Shown one piece after another: positions 39,131 to 51,450 of a DNA stretch of 64,000 nt. The stretch spans positions 1,559,736-1,623,735 of the forward strand of contig CAXAMN010001447.1 of the NCBI GenBank assembly GCA_963970005.1. Direction: 5' to 3'. The DNA is from Durusdinium trenchii (Eukaryota > Sar > Dinophyceae > Suessiales > Symbiodiniaceae). Position numbers and translations under genes: made by a program. Within the stretch, counting starts at the first letter, position 1, and every line of letters starts with the position of its first letter. The notes under the pieces were generated by a model. It was not told the DNA's origin and ran no database searches. It saw only the letters and a program-made list of their open reading frames with translations.

Positions 39131-40249
39131 GCCATGGGGCGCATTGTGAGATCCACTGCGAGGCTTGCAGCCGTGTGGGGTCCCAGTAGCCATCGATGGC
39201 CAGCTCCTGCGAGGCTTGCACCCCATAGTCACGGAGCCTATACAGCTTGTGCCCGAGGTTACCAAATGGTTGTGCCGTAGATGTTCTCTTTGTTTGTGAA
39301 CAAGTATATCAATATAAGCATATCCCTATATATTGACTACAAGTACTGCATGATACTGCATGACTTCATCTGGGCAATTGATAGGGCTTCTCTTTCTTAC
39401 CTTGAACACCACCTTAGTTGGGTGGGCTTTGTTGATGCTACAAACAACAAATGCTGTACTCCATCCATCGATCCAGCGATGAAAGCCACATCACTGTACC
39501 ACTACTACACAATCCAATCCAGCAGACCAATCAACCCACACCATGCATCCAATCCAGTCTAATCAGTCTAGCCCATCCTGATCCATCCTGATCCATCCGA
39601 TTAACCCACAAACCAACTATATAAGGCATACTAAAGCACCTTACTCCATTTCCTCCAACCAACCAACCTCCCACCCGTCGTCACATCACGTCGCCCGCCG
39701 CTCCGGCCCACAGGGGACCACATGCTGCGTGGCGTTCTGACACGCGCAGCCAGCACAGCGCCCCGACGCCACCGCCCAGCCGTGCACCTGGAGACCCAGG
39801 TCCAGGGGTCCAGTGGAGCTTCGGGTTGGACGGCGAAGACGAAGGCTCCCAACGGCTGGACCGAGAGAACCCGTGGGTTTCTGGCTGGGAGAATGGGCTT
39901 TGTCTATCTTTGTCTGCTTTGTCTGTCATCAATGAGGGACAAATACATCCAACTGAACCAACCAGGCATGGGATTTGCAAGGCACCCAATGCATCGAACA
40001 TAGCACAGCGACGACGACTGTTTCGGGGGATCCTTTTTCCCGTTTCGCCCACGTGGGGTGTGAGTAAAAATTGCTATAACTATACCGCAGTCAATCCCAG
40101 TCATCAAAAGCAGCAACTGCAGCATGTCTCCATTGCATATAAGTTTAGATCTCGTGTTTTTGATCTTGTTCACCCCATTCATGTCCTATAGAGTTTCGAT
40201 TGTCTTATCATGCACGTACATTGGCATACATTGGCTGTTGATCAGTGAT

Positions 40250-40560
40250 CTGCAGTACCTTCGGATGCTGAGCCAATAGCCCGGCCACTGCGGTCCGCTG
40301 CGACCATTCCGCCGGGCAGACCAGCCGGGCGGAGCTTCTGCCCGAGCAGACGCTCTCGGTGGGACGGCCCGATCGACGGAGATGGGCAGGACCTGCTGCT
40401 TGCATGCAATGTCCACGAAGAAGGCCACTTCCACGACCTCGGCGACCCGGAGAACACCCGGGTGGAATGGTGTCCTCGGCTCGATTCGACCTCGGTGGAA
40501 GCCGGCGACCCCGGTGGATTCCCAGAGATCCTTCGAAAGACCCGGCGGGGTAGTGAATCG
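40250..40560 (-). CDS. Exon-like segment, unknown product
   Basis: GRIEPRTPFHPGVLRVAEVV, then EVAFFVDIACKQQVLPISVD. Long, open and GC-rich on the minus strand; no family recognised. Confidence 0.4.
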
Positions 40561-40679
40561 ACTTTGATGGTTCATCCTGTTCCGGAAGTGCCAAGTCATC
40601 GAACAAGGTCCAAGGTTTGCGACCATTGTCATGATTCAAATCCTTTGTCTCTATATAAGTGTACAGTGAAGCCACTATA

Positions 40680-41960
40680 CAGTCCTAACCTAACAAAGAA
40701 AAAGTGAATCGTCTTCCAATTGGAAGCCACTCTGAAGCTGGTGTCTGACGTCTGATACATGTCTTCCTATAGATTGGTCTCAATTAAGTCGAGTCAGACC
40801 AATACCATCCAATACCCACATCTCAAAGGACAAAGAACAGCTGGGCTGGCTCGTCATCTGCGTGATAACAGAAAAAACTGACTCGCCTTCTGAGCATATG
40901 GATATGGGATGATATGGGTCAAAACCTGTGATATCTTGGTTGACCACCAACAAACGAACAGAATAGACTACCGGACATGGTCAACCGACCAGGGTGAGTT
41001 GCGGGCAAGCCAGGTGCCTCACCCAAGATGTCGAAACCCTGCCTGCCTTGAACGGACGAAACGTCTTCTCCTCCATGGATCACTTCGTGTTGCGAGTTCT
41101 TCAAGCCGGGGGAAGGTATATTGTGTGCAAGCCACTTGATATCATGAAGAAAAAAACTACTATATAACACCTTCAATTCTTAGTTTGATAATGGAGTTCA
41201 CCTGGAGTTCTTGAGTTGGATCTACTTCCACTTGCCAAAGTCAAGTCGCGTGCCAAGCGCTCTGCAGGGCCACTCGGTTTCGAAGACGGAAGCTGCCACA
41301 GGCCTGGACATACCCACCATCCGACCCTCTGGGTGTCCTGTCCTTCCCGGAGAGTGGAGGGTAGTCCAGCCAGGTGACCCAAAGATACCCAAAGAGGGAT
41401 GGTTTTGCAAGTTAGTATGGATCGAGTTATTATATGGATTATATAAACATATATATATATATATAATAGAATATAGACATATATATAAGACATATTATAT
41501 AGACTATATGACAATGACAAGGGGTTCAATGGAACTGTTCTTACAACCTCCCACTCTGTCGACCTTTTTTCGTGTGCTCACCACCTCTTTCTTTTGCTTC
41601 TCTTCGAGAAATCCGTTTGGGCGTCGGTCTCGACTCAGCGCTGAAGCGCCTTCAGGGGGCATTCCAGCTGAGCACTCGGAGGTGTCGGACACTCGGACTC
41701 CAGCGCCTCGCGCGGGTCTCCTGGCGCACGGCGGAGCGGAATGAAAGATGCAGGGAATTGGTGTCACTGAGCGAAACGGCGTCCACGATTGAAACGGCGT
41801 CGTCTTTTCCGAATGCCACCGCTGTCCCGGCTCCGAACTTAGATGGTGTCTGCATGGCAGAGAAAGCATCGATTTCACGATGGAAGACCTGTCAGACCTG
41901 GAACCTTTGCAGCTCAGATCTTGAATTCAAAAGTTTTGGGAACGGGAATTGAGCACCCCA
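40680..41960. other. Interval downstream of the desaturase
   Basis: No clear exon. It includes an AT dinucleotide tract at about 41444-41500. A GC-rich patch near 41640-41760 has no consistent frame. Confidence 0.3.
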
Positions 41961-42959
41961 TCAGACATCCTTGCTGAACTGCTGCCCAGCGAGGCTGCGT
42001 GGATCTCTGTAGGTGCCCATCACTCGATCCCAATACATGAAGAGATGGCCGTAGTTGTACACAAAGAGCCTGTGATGAACATGGTGATCAGCCGCTGTTC
42101 CGAATCCGAGCTTCCTGAACACTTCGTCCCAGGGATGGACAAACTCGGAGTGGATCAGGACCAACCAGTTGGCATAGAGAGTGCCAAAGGTCATGTAGGA
42201 CCACACATTCGCTGGCACCAAGCGGGCAACAATGACCAAGGGCACCAGTATCATGCAAATCGTGTCCACCAGGCTGCCATCAAAGGCATCGAAAAGCCGG
42301 GGGTTGGTGAAGCGATGGTGCGGCTTGTGAGAGTTCTGGTAGACCCAAGTGGAGATCTTGTGCTCTCCATAATGCATGATGCACTGAATCAGGTCCTGCA
42401 AAAGAAGCTGTGCTGCTACATGCTTCCAGTTGATGCCACCCGCAAAGGAGTAGTATGAGGATGGCATCCAACCCAGCATCCATGTGCCAATGAGATAGCT
42501 GCCCAAGAGACCAAAGCCTTCGGGGTTACCAAGATGAGTCTTCAGGCCCTCTGAGAAAAAGTAGTCACGAACCTGAGGTTGTACCCGATGAACTCGTCCC
42601 AAAAGACTTGAACGCCGCAGGAAGTGATAGATGAGCATGAAGAACTGCCCCACAGCTACGGCTGAGAGGCCCAAAATAAGGCCCAAAGGTTTCACATTCC
42701 GTGGATCTGCAACGCCGTAGCCACTCAGCACCGGCGTCACAGGCACCTCGTCGTACCATGAGCCTGGGAAAACTGATCGATAGGCCGTCTCACCCCACGT
42801 GAGGCACAGCGGCAGGGCGCAAATGGCTGGCCACACGAGCCACGCCGCCAGCCACGCACCCCAGCTCAAGGGCGTCGCCCTCCGCCCCTCGGAGTCGGGG
42901 CGTGGGCCTTTGGCATTCACCGCTTCAGCATTTGGCGGGTCCGCCTGGAGGATCGCCAT
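41961..42959 (-). CDS. Sterol desaturase / fatty acid hydroxylase family protein, intronless
   Basis: 332 residues from ATG at 42957-42959 (a longer in-frame extension to 43043 is less likely as its sequence is not domain-like). Carries the di-iron histidine clusters of the family in order: HYGEH (H-x3-H), HKPHH (H-x2-HH) and HHVHH (H-x2-HH), the last followed by NYGHLFMYWDRVMGT, very close to C-5 sterol desaturase and C-4 methyl oxidase proteins. Several hydrophobic segments precede and separate the clusters (ALPLCLTWG, LILGLSAVAVGQFF, ICMILVPLVIVARLV), fitting an ER membrane enzyme of sterol or lipid modification. The exact substrate cannot be told. It is uninterrupted while all neighbours are intron-rich, which suggests a retroposed copy. 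Confidence 0.9.
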   Translation of the reverse strand: MAILQADPPNAEAVNAKGPRPDSEGRRATPLSWGAWLAAWLVWPAICALPLCLTWGETAYRSVFPGSWYDEVPVTPVLSGYGVADPRNVKPLGLILGLSAVAVGQFFMLIYHFLRRSSLLGRVHRVQPQVRDYFFSEGLKTHLGNPEGFGLLGSYLIGTWMLGWMPSSYYSFAGGINWKHVAAQLLLQDLIQCIMHYGEHKISTWVYQNSHKPHHRFTNPRLFDAFDGSLVDTICMILVPLVIVARLVPANVWSYMTFGTLYANWLVLIHSEFVHPWDEVFRKLGFGTAADHHVHHRLFVYNYGHLFMYWDRVMGTYRDPRSLAGQQFSKDV

Positions 42960-43716
42960 GGGAAGGAGGCAAAGGAAACACGGCGATCCGTGGGTGCCTT
43001 TGTTTTGCGAAGACCACCTGCCACGTTGAAGGATCCTACACAATATGCTGAAAAAATATCTGGATAAATGGTCTTCCAGCCGAAAATATTGATGTCAGGT
43101 TCCTTGAGCCTGGTGGTTGCGAAGGTGCTTAATTTCTTTGCTCTCACAAAAAGCGTCAGAACGCCAAAACAGCGTCAGAAACCAACTCTTTTTAGCGGTT
43201 TGAATCGATTATCATGCAAGACAACACGAGACTTCGATTGAAAAACCACAGAGAAGAACGTGCGTGTCCAATGAAAAACAGGCCAAGCCCCGGTGAAAGC
43301 GGGGAAGCCGCGCCGGTCGATCCTAGAGCTGAACCGTTGGCGGCCACCAACTGTCGTAGGCAGCTGAGGCTTCGACGGCGCAAGCCTGACAGATCAGCTC
43401 GTGATGGCAAGGAATCCAACCAGTCGGGGATGATGTATTTTCTTTTAGGAGTTCTCGAAACTTGTCCAGAAGAACACTTCCAAAAGGATGGAAGAGGCAT
43501 GAGTCTGCTTCAATCAAAGCGATGGAACTTCCAAAAAAAGTGCCAACGGTATCCAACGGTCAGAGTTTGAAGGACTTCCAGAGGTTTTGCCCGGCAAATC
43601 TTTGATCCTAATGGCAGCCACACACTAGAGTGGATACGTAGGTGGATACGGATGATGGGAACTTGCAGGCTTTTAAGAACTCTCTCCTTCAACTCCTTCC
43701 AGCGTTTTTGGGGCAG

Positions 43717-43815
43717 CGGACGTCGGCCCAGCGGGCCTTTTCCACAGAGGCCTTCGCAAGCGCTCCAAGGCCCTACGCTCCAAGTGAAGGAGTCCTGCAA
43801 CTGGTTGACCCTCCG
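43717..43815 (-). CDS. TSP1-domain exon
   Basis: DSFTWSVGPWSACEGLCGKG, then PLGRR, after GCAG. The W-x5-WSxCxxxCGxG pattern is the thrombospondin type-1 core. Part of a secreted or surface protein. Confidence 0.65.
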
Positions 43816-44924
43816 AGGTGGTTCAACGCCCCGGGAAGGCAGGGGAGCAAATGGGGGAAGAAATAGAACTTCCCACCCCAAGCCATATATGCATCTTGGA
43901 ACCATCATCCAAGCATATAGCCAAATCATACCTATAATGTTATAGCCTATAGCCTCCATTAGCCTCGTATAGCATGGCAGCCCAGATAGTAAAGGACCTG
44001 CATCCGAGAATTCCGAGCAGCTGGCGATGTTCTTGAGATCCGGCCACCAAACCATCGGACTGGACACCAAACCTTCGGGAAGAGTCACCAAACCAAATCT
44101 TTCAGGCAAGGCCCCCCCGAATTTGGGCAGCCAAGGACTATTGAGGAAGGGCTGTGAGTCTGTGAGTGACGTTTTCTGCATGGTTTTGGGCCGTTGACGC
44201 CTCAAAGATGGCCCACTCATTCAACGGTTGAACTCGTCTTCTCCGTTCAACGCCCGGCTATGCACCGGTACTACCACCGGTCCTTGGGGCAAGGCTCCAA
44301 GTTTTGGCATCTCTCTTCCGTCATCGGTGCTGTGCCCAGGCAGCCCGCACCACGATGCCTCGGAGAAAAGATGACCTGACCCTTCACCAGAGAGCGCTTT
44401 GCTGCCAAAAGATCGGTGATCCAAAAACAGCTCTCCCTTCATCTCCCTTCTGACGAGTGATTTTATAAGCATTGAAAATGGAAGATCATGGAAGAACACG
44501 TCATCTGTCGAGCCTTCAAAACGTACAGCCGAAGAAAGAAGAACTCTGAGATGCCTTTGGTCCTAACTTGGGCACAAAATGACCTGGGTCAAGTTGCCAC
44601 AACCCGCTGGGCATGCTGCGGCAAGCCACCTGACAAGCGAGTGAAATCAAGAGATATCACGAGATGAGCGCGGGGCTTGCGCTCCGGGATCTTTCTTTCA
44701 GTTCTGGTTCTCAATGCAACGAAGACCTGCACCAACCGTTTAAGGGAACCTCCATGCATCTCGCGATGCATCTCACAAAAGATCGGAACTTTCGGGAACC
44801 CTAGACAGCGAACCGAAACGCTGGTTAAAGAAGATGATGCCAATCACTCAAAATAAACACATTATAGGCTATAACCTTTGGTTGGAGGCCATCGCATGCC
44901 ATCGGTTGGAGGCCATCACAGGCG

Positions 44925-45070
44925 ATCCTTTGCAACGTTCGCCACCTCGGTCCTTCCCTTTCGCCTCCCGATGGCGGAAGACGAAGTCTTTGCCGCGGCA
45001 GGTGCCATTGCATTCGCCCCAGGGTCCAGCGTACCAGTCGAAGGTCGCATCGACCGCATAAAGCCGTGAG
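44925..45070 (-). CDS. TSP1-like exon
   Basis: FDWYAGPWGECNGTCRGKDF, then VFRHREAKGKDRGGERCKG: the W-x-x-G-P-W-x-x-C-x-x-x-C-x-G-x-x-x-R pattern of TSP1. A second copy of the type of module at 43717-43815. Confidence 0.62.
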
Positions 45071-45339
45071 TCGGCCACTCCTGTAGGGAAGACTTGTGCT
45101 TCTCTTCATTCTTTTCAAATGCCGAGTGCAGGGGTGACCCATTCAGGAAAACCTGCCCAATTCGTTGAGGCCTCCCAATGTAACGAGGTGAAAAGGTGAC
45201 TGTGGGTGACCGTGGTAGTTTCAACCCTGCCCCTAAAATGTTAGCATGATGTTCAGTTGGGATCATCATTCCTCAAGACAAACAAAAAAACAGATCATTC
45301 CTCACGACACCAAACTTGGACTTGGGCCCCCTGCTTCAG

Positions 45340-45520
45340 CACCCATGAATTACCCCAACTGGCCATGTTTGACCCTGTCTGCGTGCCTGAGTCTCTGCCA
45401 GCACTCAACAGAAGGCTCACGTTGCTGCTGGAGACTGCCCAGGCACCGGTGCGTGCGGGCCGAAGCGTTTGAACATATGTGAGCTGTCGAAGAACTGGAC
45501 GCCAGGTGAAGATTAAAGCG
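45340..45520 (-). CDS. Exon-like segment, unknown product
   Basis: FTWRPVLRQLTYVQTLRPAR, then TGAWAVSSSNVSLLLSAGRD. Coding-like beta-rich sequence upstream of the TSP1 exon; probably the same gene. Confidence 0.4.
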
Positions 45521-45689
45521 TCCTCTTCCAAGCCTCGGTCGACGTTGGGAAAGAAGAGGTTTTCACGGCACGGAACTAATTATATCATTATTCTTTTAAG
45601 AAGATCAGTGATGGAAATTGATGGAAAACAAGAACGACTGAGGCAATTGTTCAGGAGACTAAAAGGCGTTGTCACCAGGAATTGCTCTG

Positions 45690-45860
45690 AAATCGCCCAG
45701 GCGAAGGTCACCGTGATGCTTCGGATCGGCTGGGCGGTCCTGCCGGTCACTGGCATCAGCTGTGGCGGGTCGTCGCTGAGCTCTAAGATAGAGAGGCTGG
45801 GTGGTGATCTGAAGGCCACAGCCAAGAAGGGAAAATCATGAGGGCACCCACAAGAACGAC
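45690..45860 (-). CDS. Exon-like segment, unknown product
   Basis: VAFRSPPSLSILELSDDPPQ, then PIRSITVTFAWAISEQFLV. Alternating hydrophobic pattern of a beta-sandwich; probably part of the same large extracellular protein. Confidence 0.42.
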
Positions 45861-46119
45861 CGCAAGCTCGTCGAATGTCTTCAGCACTGCAAGAGGCGGA
45901 GCTCAACTGAGAGCAGGATTGTCCTAATGGATTGAGTGAAGGGCAGATTCAACTTGATAAGGTTAACCCTGAACGTCGACATCATCTCTGACATATCAAA
46001 AGATGAGATATATCGTCCATCATCAACTTCAAGCAGCGCTGATCTTTGGTCTTTATGGGGGAAAGCACGTTTGACTGAAATCTCTCTGTTTTCACCGTCT
46101 GGGGGAACCCTGGGCCAAC

Positions 46120-46262
46120 TGTCCAGGCGTGTCCCAAGGCTCCACTGACATCCAGGAAGCCCAAGTCGTCTTGACACCCAAGCCACACCAGGGCAGAGAT
46201 TCCACCGAGAGAGACATTGAGTAGCAGCCAGAGCTCCGACTGCGTCCGGTTCATGGCGTAGA
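46120..46262 (-). CDS. Exon-like segment, unknown product
   Basis: YAMNRTQSELWLLLNVSLGG, then ISALVWLGCQDDLGFLDVSG. Coding-like with potential N-glycosylation sites. Confidence 0.4.
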
Positions 46263-46360
46263 GTGAGGAGACGTCGCCTGGCGACGACAGCGGAGCCGGG
46301 AAGGTCCTTCGTTGATGATTGTGAGGTATTACTATCCTAATGATGAGGTTGCAGTGGATG

Positions 46361-46411
46361 GTGAATGATGGATGATGGATGATGGTGATGATGGTGATGA
46401 TGGTGATGATG
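46361..46411. repeat. Trinucleotide-like tandem repeat (GATGGTGAT)n
   Basis: GATGGATGATGGATGATG followed by repeats of GATGGTGAT over about 50 bp. Confidence 0.85.
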
Positions 46412-46569
46412 CCTTTCCCAAAACTGGTGACTACTGTAACTAGTGATATAATCTTTTACCGACTCTTACTGGTCATGGGGCACATCTTCCTGTAGATTGA
46501 ATCATAGGCTCATAGGCTTGCAGCACAAATCAGCCAGTCCGGACACTTCAAACCTCCAATTGACATGAC

Positions 46570-46800
46570 TTCGCTACGCCGATTTGCTTCGCAACGTCAA
46601 CCCACCTGGCGTCGTGGGGACTGGCAGACCGACCCCGGCCCGGCACGACCGACCTTCCTCGAAGGTCTACCGCTACAATGGGTGGAGCTCCTCGCTTTGG
46701 ACCGAACCGGCGCTGCGCGGCGTGGCTCAACGCCGCTCGACGCCGGTCACACCGTCCGCCTCCAACGGCCAGCACCATGACCTGCTCCCGCCAAACGAAG
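46570..46800. other. GC-rich island with ambiguous coding strand
   Basis: Open frames exist on both strands (minus: VMVLAVGGGRCDRRRAALSH; plus: DWQTDPGPARPTFLEGLP). Either may be an exon; I cannot decide. Confidence 0.25.
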
Positions 46801-48289
46801 ACTTCAAGGAGTGTGGCTCCATGCTCCAAGCGTTGAGACTCCTGAGTCTCACGAGACCGAGGATGGAATTTCAGTCCAGTAGCCCCATTCAGGCCTACCA
46901 AAGCGGAAAAACACCAGTAACTTTGAGAAACACATGTGAGGCGTTCACTGTATACAATGACGCCAGAGAAAAGTGGATCCAGGATGGCCTTCACCCAGTA
47001 CCAAGTTTTCTCTGCGCTACAGGGTTGTGAAACAAGGTAATCTTTGGAATTCTGTCACTTTCAGTACTTAGTGGATGTCAGAAACCCCTCAAATATCTGA
47101 TGTCTATTGAAAAAATAGGATGCACCATCTGTACCCAGATGATCGCCTCAAGTCAGTCTAGCATGCTGAGACAGCCTGCCTTCAACTTCTTACAAGATTC
47201 GCACAGCACCGGTCTTTCCGGAAAACGGGCAGACGCACCGCACCGGTCCGAGTAAATGGCATGTCGTCGCTCAACATGCCCTGGCACCGGTCCCAGGCGC
47301 CTCAAAGCGCATGCCATTCCAGAAATACATGGCTGGTAGCTCCAAAATCTCACTGCTGTTGGCCTTAGGGTCGGCCGACTGGCGCAAAGGACCTACAGAA
47401 AGCACCGGAAGGTCTCTCCGAGTTCTGGGGATCGGCGGACTCGCACGGAACCTTGCACCGGACCGGGCGGGCGCAGCGAGTGAGTAGTCGAACAGGGGTT
47501 CCCGCAGTTGGTGGCCATCCCAGGATGGATGAATATTCCATCCATCCCAGGATACGACAGTGGGATACAGGAACCTTCAACCTGAAACATCCTGTTTTTA
47601 AAAAAAGAGAGAGAGAGAGAAGAGAGAGAAACCGTGGATATATTGAAGATCTCCACAGCTCTATTTAAGATCTCTTGATACGATCTCCACAGCTTCAGGA
47701 TGTATCAACGTTATCTTGAAAAGATCTGAAATGTTGATACATCCAATTAAAGATCTCCACCAGCTCCACACCTCCTGCGTTTCTTCGCCAAGTAGCCTCG
47801 GTGTCGTTGCAGGGTGGCCCGGCCGCACCTTGTCCTGGCATCCCAGGGACCAACATGATCACCTGGCTGAACGCTGAAGGTCACCGCTTCATAACACAGG
47901 CACGATGATGCGGTGACATTCATGTAGTCTTCGGGTAAAACCGATCTGGTTTAGTAGCTAACCTTCCGGTCTTTATCACCTGGACCCTTACATCATCCCA
48001 ATTCGTTCGCCCCGGACTCCATCGGTGACCGAAGAAACTCTCAGTTTTGGAATGTGAACCCAGCTAGAAGTGGGGAAAGCGCTGCTCATGCCATTCTGAC
48101 AACATGTTCAAGCACCCTGAACATGTCTAACGAGAGTGGATCAGGAACTTGCTGGCATAATATTGAAGGCACATGGCTTTTAAATGGTTTTAACGGGTGT
48201 GGGATGAATTCCTCTAGACTGCTAGACCCCTTGGACTTGTTCCTTTTCGACCTCCCTTTGGCTTCTCCACCACCCAAAACCCCTCGCGA

Positions 48290-48555
48290 CCTGGTTCCAG
48301 GGCGTGGCCAGCACTTGCAGCGGCCCCGGCAGCTCCGCGAAGGGCAAGCGCTGCACCTCCTCGCTCAGCAGCTCAGCGCTCGTCCAGCTGAGCCGCAGAA
48401 GCGGCGCGCAGGACGAGGCACCGGGCGCGGCGGGAGCGTCACCGCGGAGCCGGGTGGTGACGAGGTAGAGGGAAGAGTGGGACCAATAGGGCAGGGCCTC
48501 TAAGGCTTCCACTGAAGCATTCCTGAAGGTCTCTGAAGGAGCGGAAGCCAAGAGT
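48290..48555 (-). CDS. Coding exon, unknown product
   Basis: SVEALEALPYWSHSSLYLVT, then LLRLSWTSAELLSEEVQRLP and ELPGPLQVLATPWNQVARG. Clearly protein-like over some 85 codons. Neighbours are extracellular-type exons on the same strand. Confidence 0.5.
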
Positions 48556-48774
48556 CTTGGGAACTTGAGGGATCTTGACCCCTTGACCAATAAGTACTGC
48601 CGCTGCTCCAGTAGATTGTTTGGCTCAACAAAGGTCAAAGCAGAAGTCCGAACCTCCGAAACAATACATAAGAAAAGCTTAAAGCTATTAAAATTGCTGC
48701 ATGAGTCCATCCAATACTGCGAAGTCCAAGTGATTGAAATTCACTGCCCTGCCACTCCAGTAGAAATGCTTCCA

Positions 48775-48965
48775 TCTCCTTGACCTTTCGCTTCTCGACC
48801 TCCGCACTCACACGCAGAAAGACCCGAGTCCCGTCGCCGTCGCCCGTGTGGAAGGTCGCCCAGCGGTGGGCCCAATCGGCGGACACCTCCGAGATCTCCT
48901 GGCCCCGCGCGATGTTCGCGAAAGTGATTTCACCCACAGGTGCAGATATGGCATCTGAAAGAAGT
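48775..48965 (-). CDS. Coding exon, unknown product
   Basis: APVGEITFANIARGQEISEV, then SADWAHRWATFHTGDGDGTR and VFLRVSAEVEKRKVKEMEAF. Protein-like over about 60 codons; no family recognised. Confidence 0.5.
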
Positions 48966-49369
48966 ATGGTTTCCTCCAAAAAAATGCCATCTCTACCTGA
49001 AAAGCTTAGGAAAACTGGGTCTGAGCGTTCATCTCAACAAGCCGCAACATAGGCCAAAACCAGCAAGCTTGCCATCTTGCCCTCACACCCATGAGAAAAG
49101 TCTCTAGTGTTTGGGAGGAGAACTGTAGATACTGGCCATGTCAGTCATGTTGATTCCTACTCCACTACTTCTTGTAAGAATGTTCATGTGCAAAAAACAA
49201 CTAGTATAATATAACTAGTGGCGTGCAAAAGAATAGCATCTTCACTCTGGCCAAATTGACCTGCATTATCCTGCATCCATCCTGAAAGACCCCCTGTGTT
49301 TCATGTCATCCTTCCCGCACCCGACTGCTCCGAGCAACCCAGCCCCACCGCTGCGGACGAGCTGCCAGC

Positions 49370-49450
49370 CACAGCGGTTGACATTCGAAGTTGGAAGGCG
49401 ACCAAGTGCCCGACAAGCTGCAGTTCAAGACCAGCTCCAGTGGTGAGACC
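49370..49450 (-). CDS. CCP-like exon fragment
   Basis: LELVLNCSLSGTWSPSNFEC, then QPLW: the G-x-W-x(n)-C end typical of a sushi/CCP module. Confidence 0.45.
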
Positions 49451-49526
49451 TGGATGCTCCAAATCACACGGATCGTTGGATCTCCAGAACCTCCGAGTTG
49501 CCCAAGGAAGAATACAGAATACCGAA

Positions 49527-49638
49527 TACCCTCCCTCCAACAAGCATGGTTGCGTGGACTTCAGCCCCATGTTTGGAGGAGAAAAGGGTTCTCATTCGGC
49601 GGTCATTTTCCACGAAACCATGTTTGTTGGGAGGGCAA
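49527..49638. mobile_element. Foldback (Stowaway-like) element, copy 1
   Basis: About 110 bp with inverted ends: left TA followed by CCCTCCCTCCAACAAGCATG; right, reversed, CCCTCCCAACAAACATGG, with a 3-base gap. The same ends occur at 60588-60694. TA flank plus CCCTCC-type ends resemble mariner-type MITEs. Confidence 0.62.
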
Positions 49639-50905
49639 TTACCAACATCCTTGGCCTGTAACTCTTGGATTTCTTGGGCCATGCCCAGCAACCTCCAATC
49701 CCACTGAGTTCCACCTTTTGCTCCCAAGTGGCAGGGCCGTTACTCGCCTCCGGCTCGGCCCAGCGGGGCCGATAGCCTCGGGACGATGACCGTGGGAAGC
49801 CGGGATTCTCATGCTTCCCAAGGAGAATGGAGCTGGTCCCACTGGACAGATCGGACATCATCGGAAACATCGGCCGTTTTTGTTGAAAGGGCTGCGCTTT
49901 TCAGAAAGTTGGCCACTAAAGGTTTGCTGAGGTAAGATGGTTTACCATGCGATAGCACCTGCCTCACGCGAAAATATACTTAAAAATCATAATGTTATCA
50001 AGAAATCAGCAAGTATCATATCGTATGCAACGAAACTGCTTACGAAACTGGTCATCAACAAACTCTGCTTCGATGACAGACTTGTCCCCAAACCAACCCT
50101 GTTCTTCAGGAAGGGTTTCGAGCCCCCTATTCCGAACTCGAAGACCACCAACTCCAGAGCTACACGCCTGGTTGGCAGCGTGCATGGCACTCCCGCAGGA
50201 GCTGCTGTGTGAGAAGCTCCTCGAGAGCGGACAAGCATGGGCTGGGGGTGTCTATATATAGTCTTCCGTTTTTCCTGGGATTCCAACCGCCATTGATTTA
50301 TATTAAATGTAGATCATGATCCTAAGGAATTTACATGAATTCACACTACAACACAAGTACTTCCAGGGTTTTTGCAAGGGTCCTAGCTATCCCCATGGAT
50401 AGATAAGCAAACGTTCTTGTACAAATGACAGAACAATCTTCTACCTTCAATGCAGCTGCGTCCAGAATCGATGTGACCAAGTCATCAGTGTCATTGTTGT
50501 TCCATTTTTGACCCTCAGAGTCATCCGTTTCTTTTTGTGTCTTTTTGTGTCTTTTTGTTCCATCTCTGGCACCCAGGGCACACTGTGGTTACCCTTCGCT
50601 CCTCACAAGGTGGTGATCCAGCCTCAGATGGGCAACAGTGGGGACGCGGCAAGCAGCTGAGGCTGCTTAGTGCTCAGTTCAGCAGGGACGTCCTGGAGGA
50701 AACTGGAGGACAATGGAGGAAACTTGCAGAGCAGTGTCGTGGAAGACAGTGTTTTAAATCAAATCCATAGCTTCATCCCGCTTCATTCTCCCGGCTCTTC
50801 AGATGTTCGAGATCCCCTCTCTGCGTGGTTGGAGAATGTCGGGATCCAACGAAGAAATCCAATGAAATTGCATTCTAAATTCTTGTTTCAAATATTTCTA
50901 ATTAG

Positions 50906-50941
50906 CGAACCTTGTTACTTAGTAAGGCCAGGAGCCCCCCT
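50906..50941. repeat. Dispersed CTAGTAG repeat, degenerate copy
   Basis: CTTGTTACTTAGTAAGGCCA followed by GGAGCCCC; partial match to the family at 1537, 9058 and 15640. Confidence 0.4.
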
Positions 50942-51098
50942 TCGCTTTCGCGTCCCTATCTCCACGCTCGCACCGGCACCCCGGACGGCTTCGGGTCGGG
51001 GGACGTAAGGCCCACCCTCCGGCGGTGCACACGTGGGAATGCAGCTGAAGCGTGCTGGCTCGAAGGCCGAGTCGTTGCACCGCAAGGAGGGGACGTCG
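50942..51098 (-). CDS. Cys-containing exon (end of CCP-like module)
   Basis: DVPSLRCNDSAFEPARFSCI, then PTCAPPEGGPYVPRP. The C-x-x-x-x-F-x-x-x-x-F-x-C-x-x-x-C pattern matches the end of the CCP-like repeats nearby. Confidence 0.5.
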
Positions 51099-51342
51099 GA
51101 CATCAGCTCCTGCTGAGGTGAGAGATGTGTCAAAGCAACTCCCAAAAAACCGTGAGATATTGGGAGATATGCGTCAAACTTGAGCCCTCAAGTCCCAGGT
51201 CTTTCATGGTCTTTCCATCTCTTTCATCAGACTCCACGCAATTCAACTGCTTGCTCACCACTACTGTCCACCCAAACCTCCAAGTCCCCAAAATACTCCA
51301 TGCATCCCTTCCACCTCATTCCTGTGGATTCTGCTTTCTTCC

Positions 51343-51450
51343 CTGGCACTTGTTGCCACCCAAAGACTGCTCCTCTTCGCAAACTGGACTGCACGTGGCC
51401 CCGTGTAGGATCGAAGTGCCCTCTGCACAGCTCACTTCAGCCGCTTGGAC
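51343..51450 (-). CDS. CCP-like exon
   Basis: EVSCAEGTSILHGATCSPVC, then EEEQSLGGNKCQ: C-x-(E/N)-G-x(n)-G-x-x-C-x-x-x-C-x(n)-C pattern shared with 55389-55508. Confidence 0.55.

Noticed and set aside
43105-43125. GGCTCAAG upstream of the intronless desaturase as a relict spliced leader
   Set aside because: Only 8 bases match and the preceding sequence does not fit the leader; 8-mers like this recur by chance in the window.
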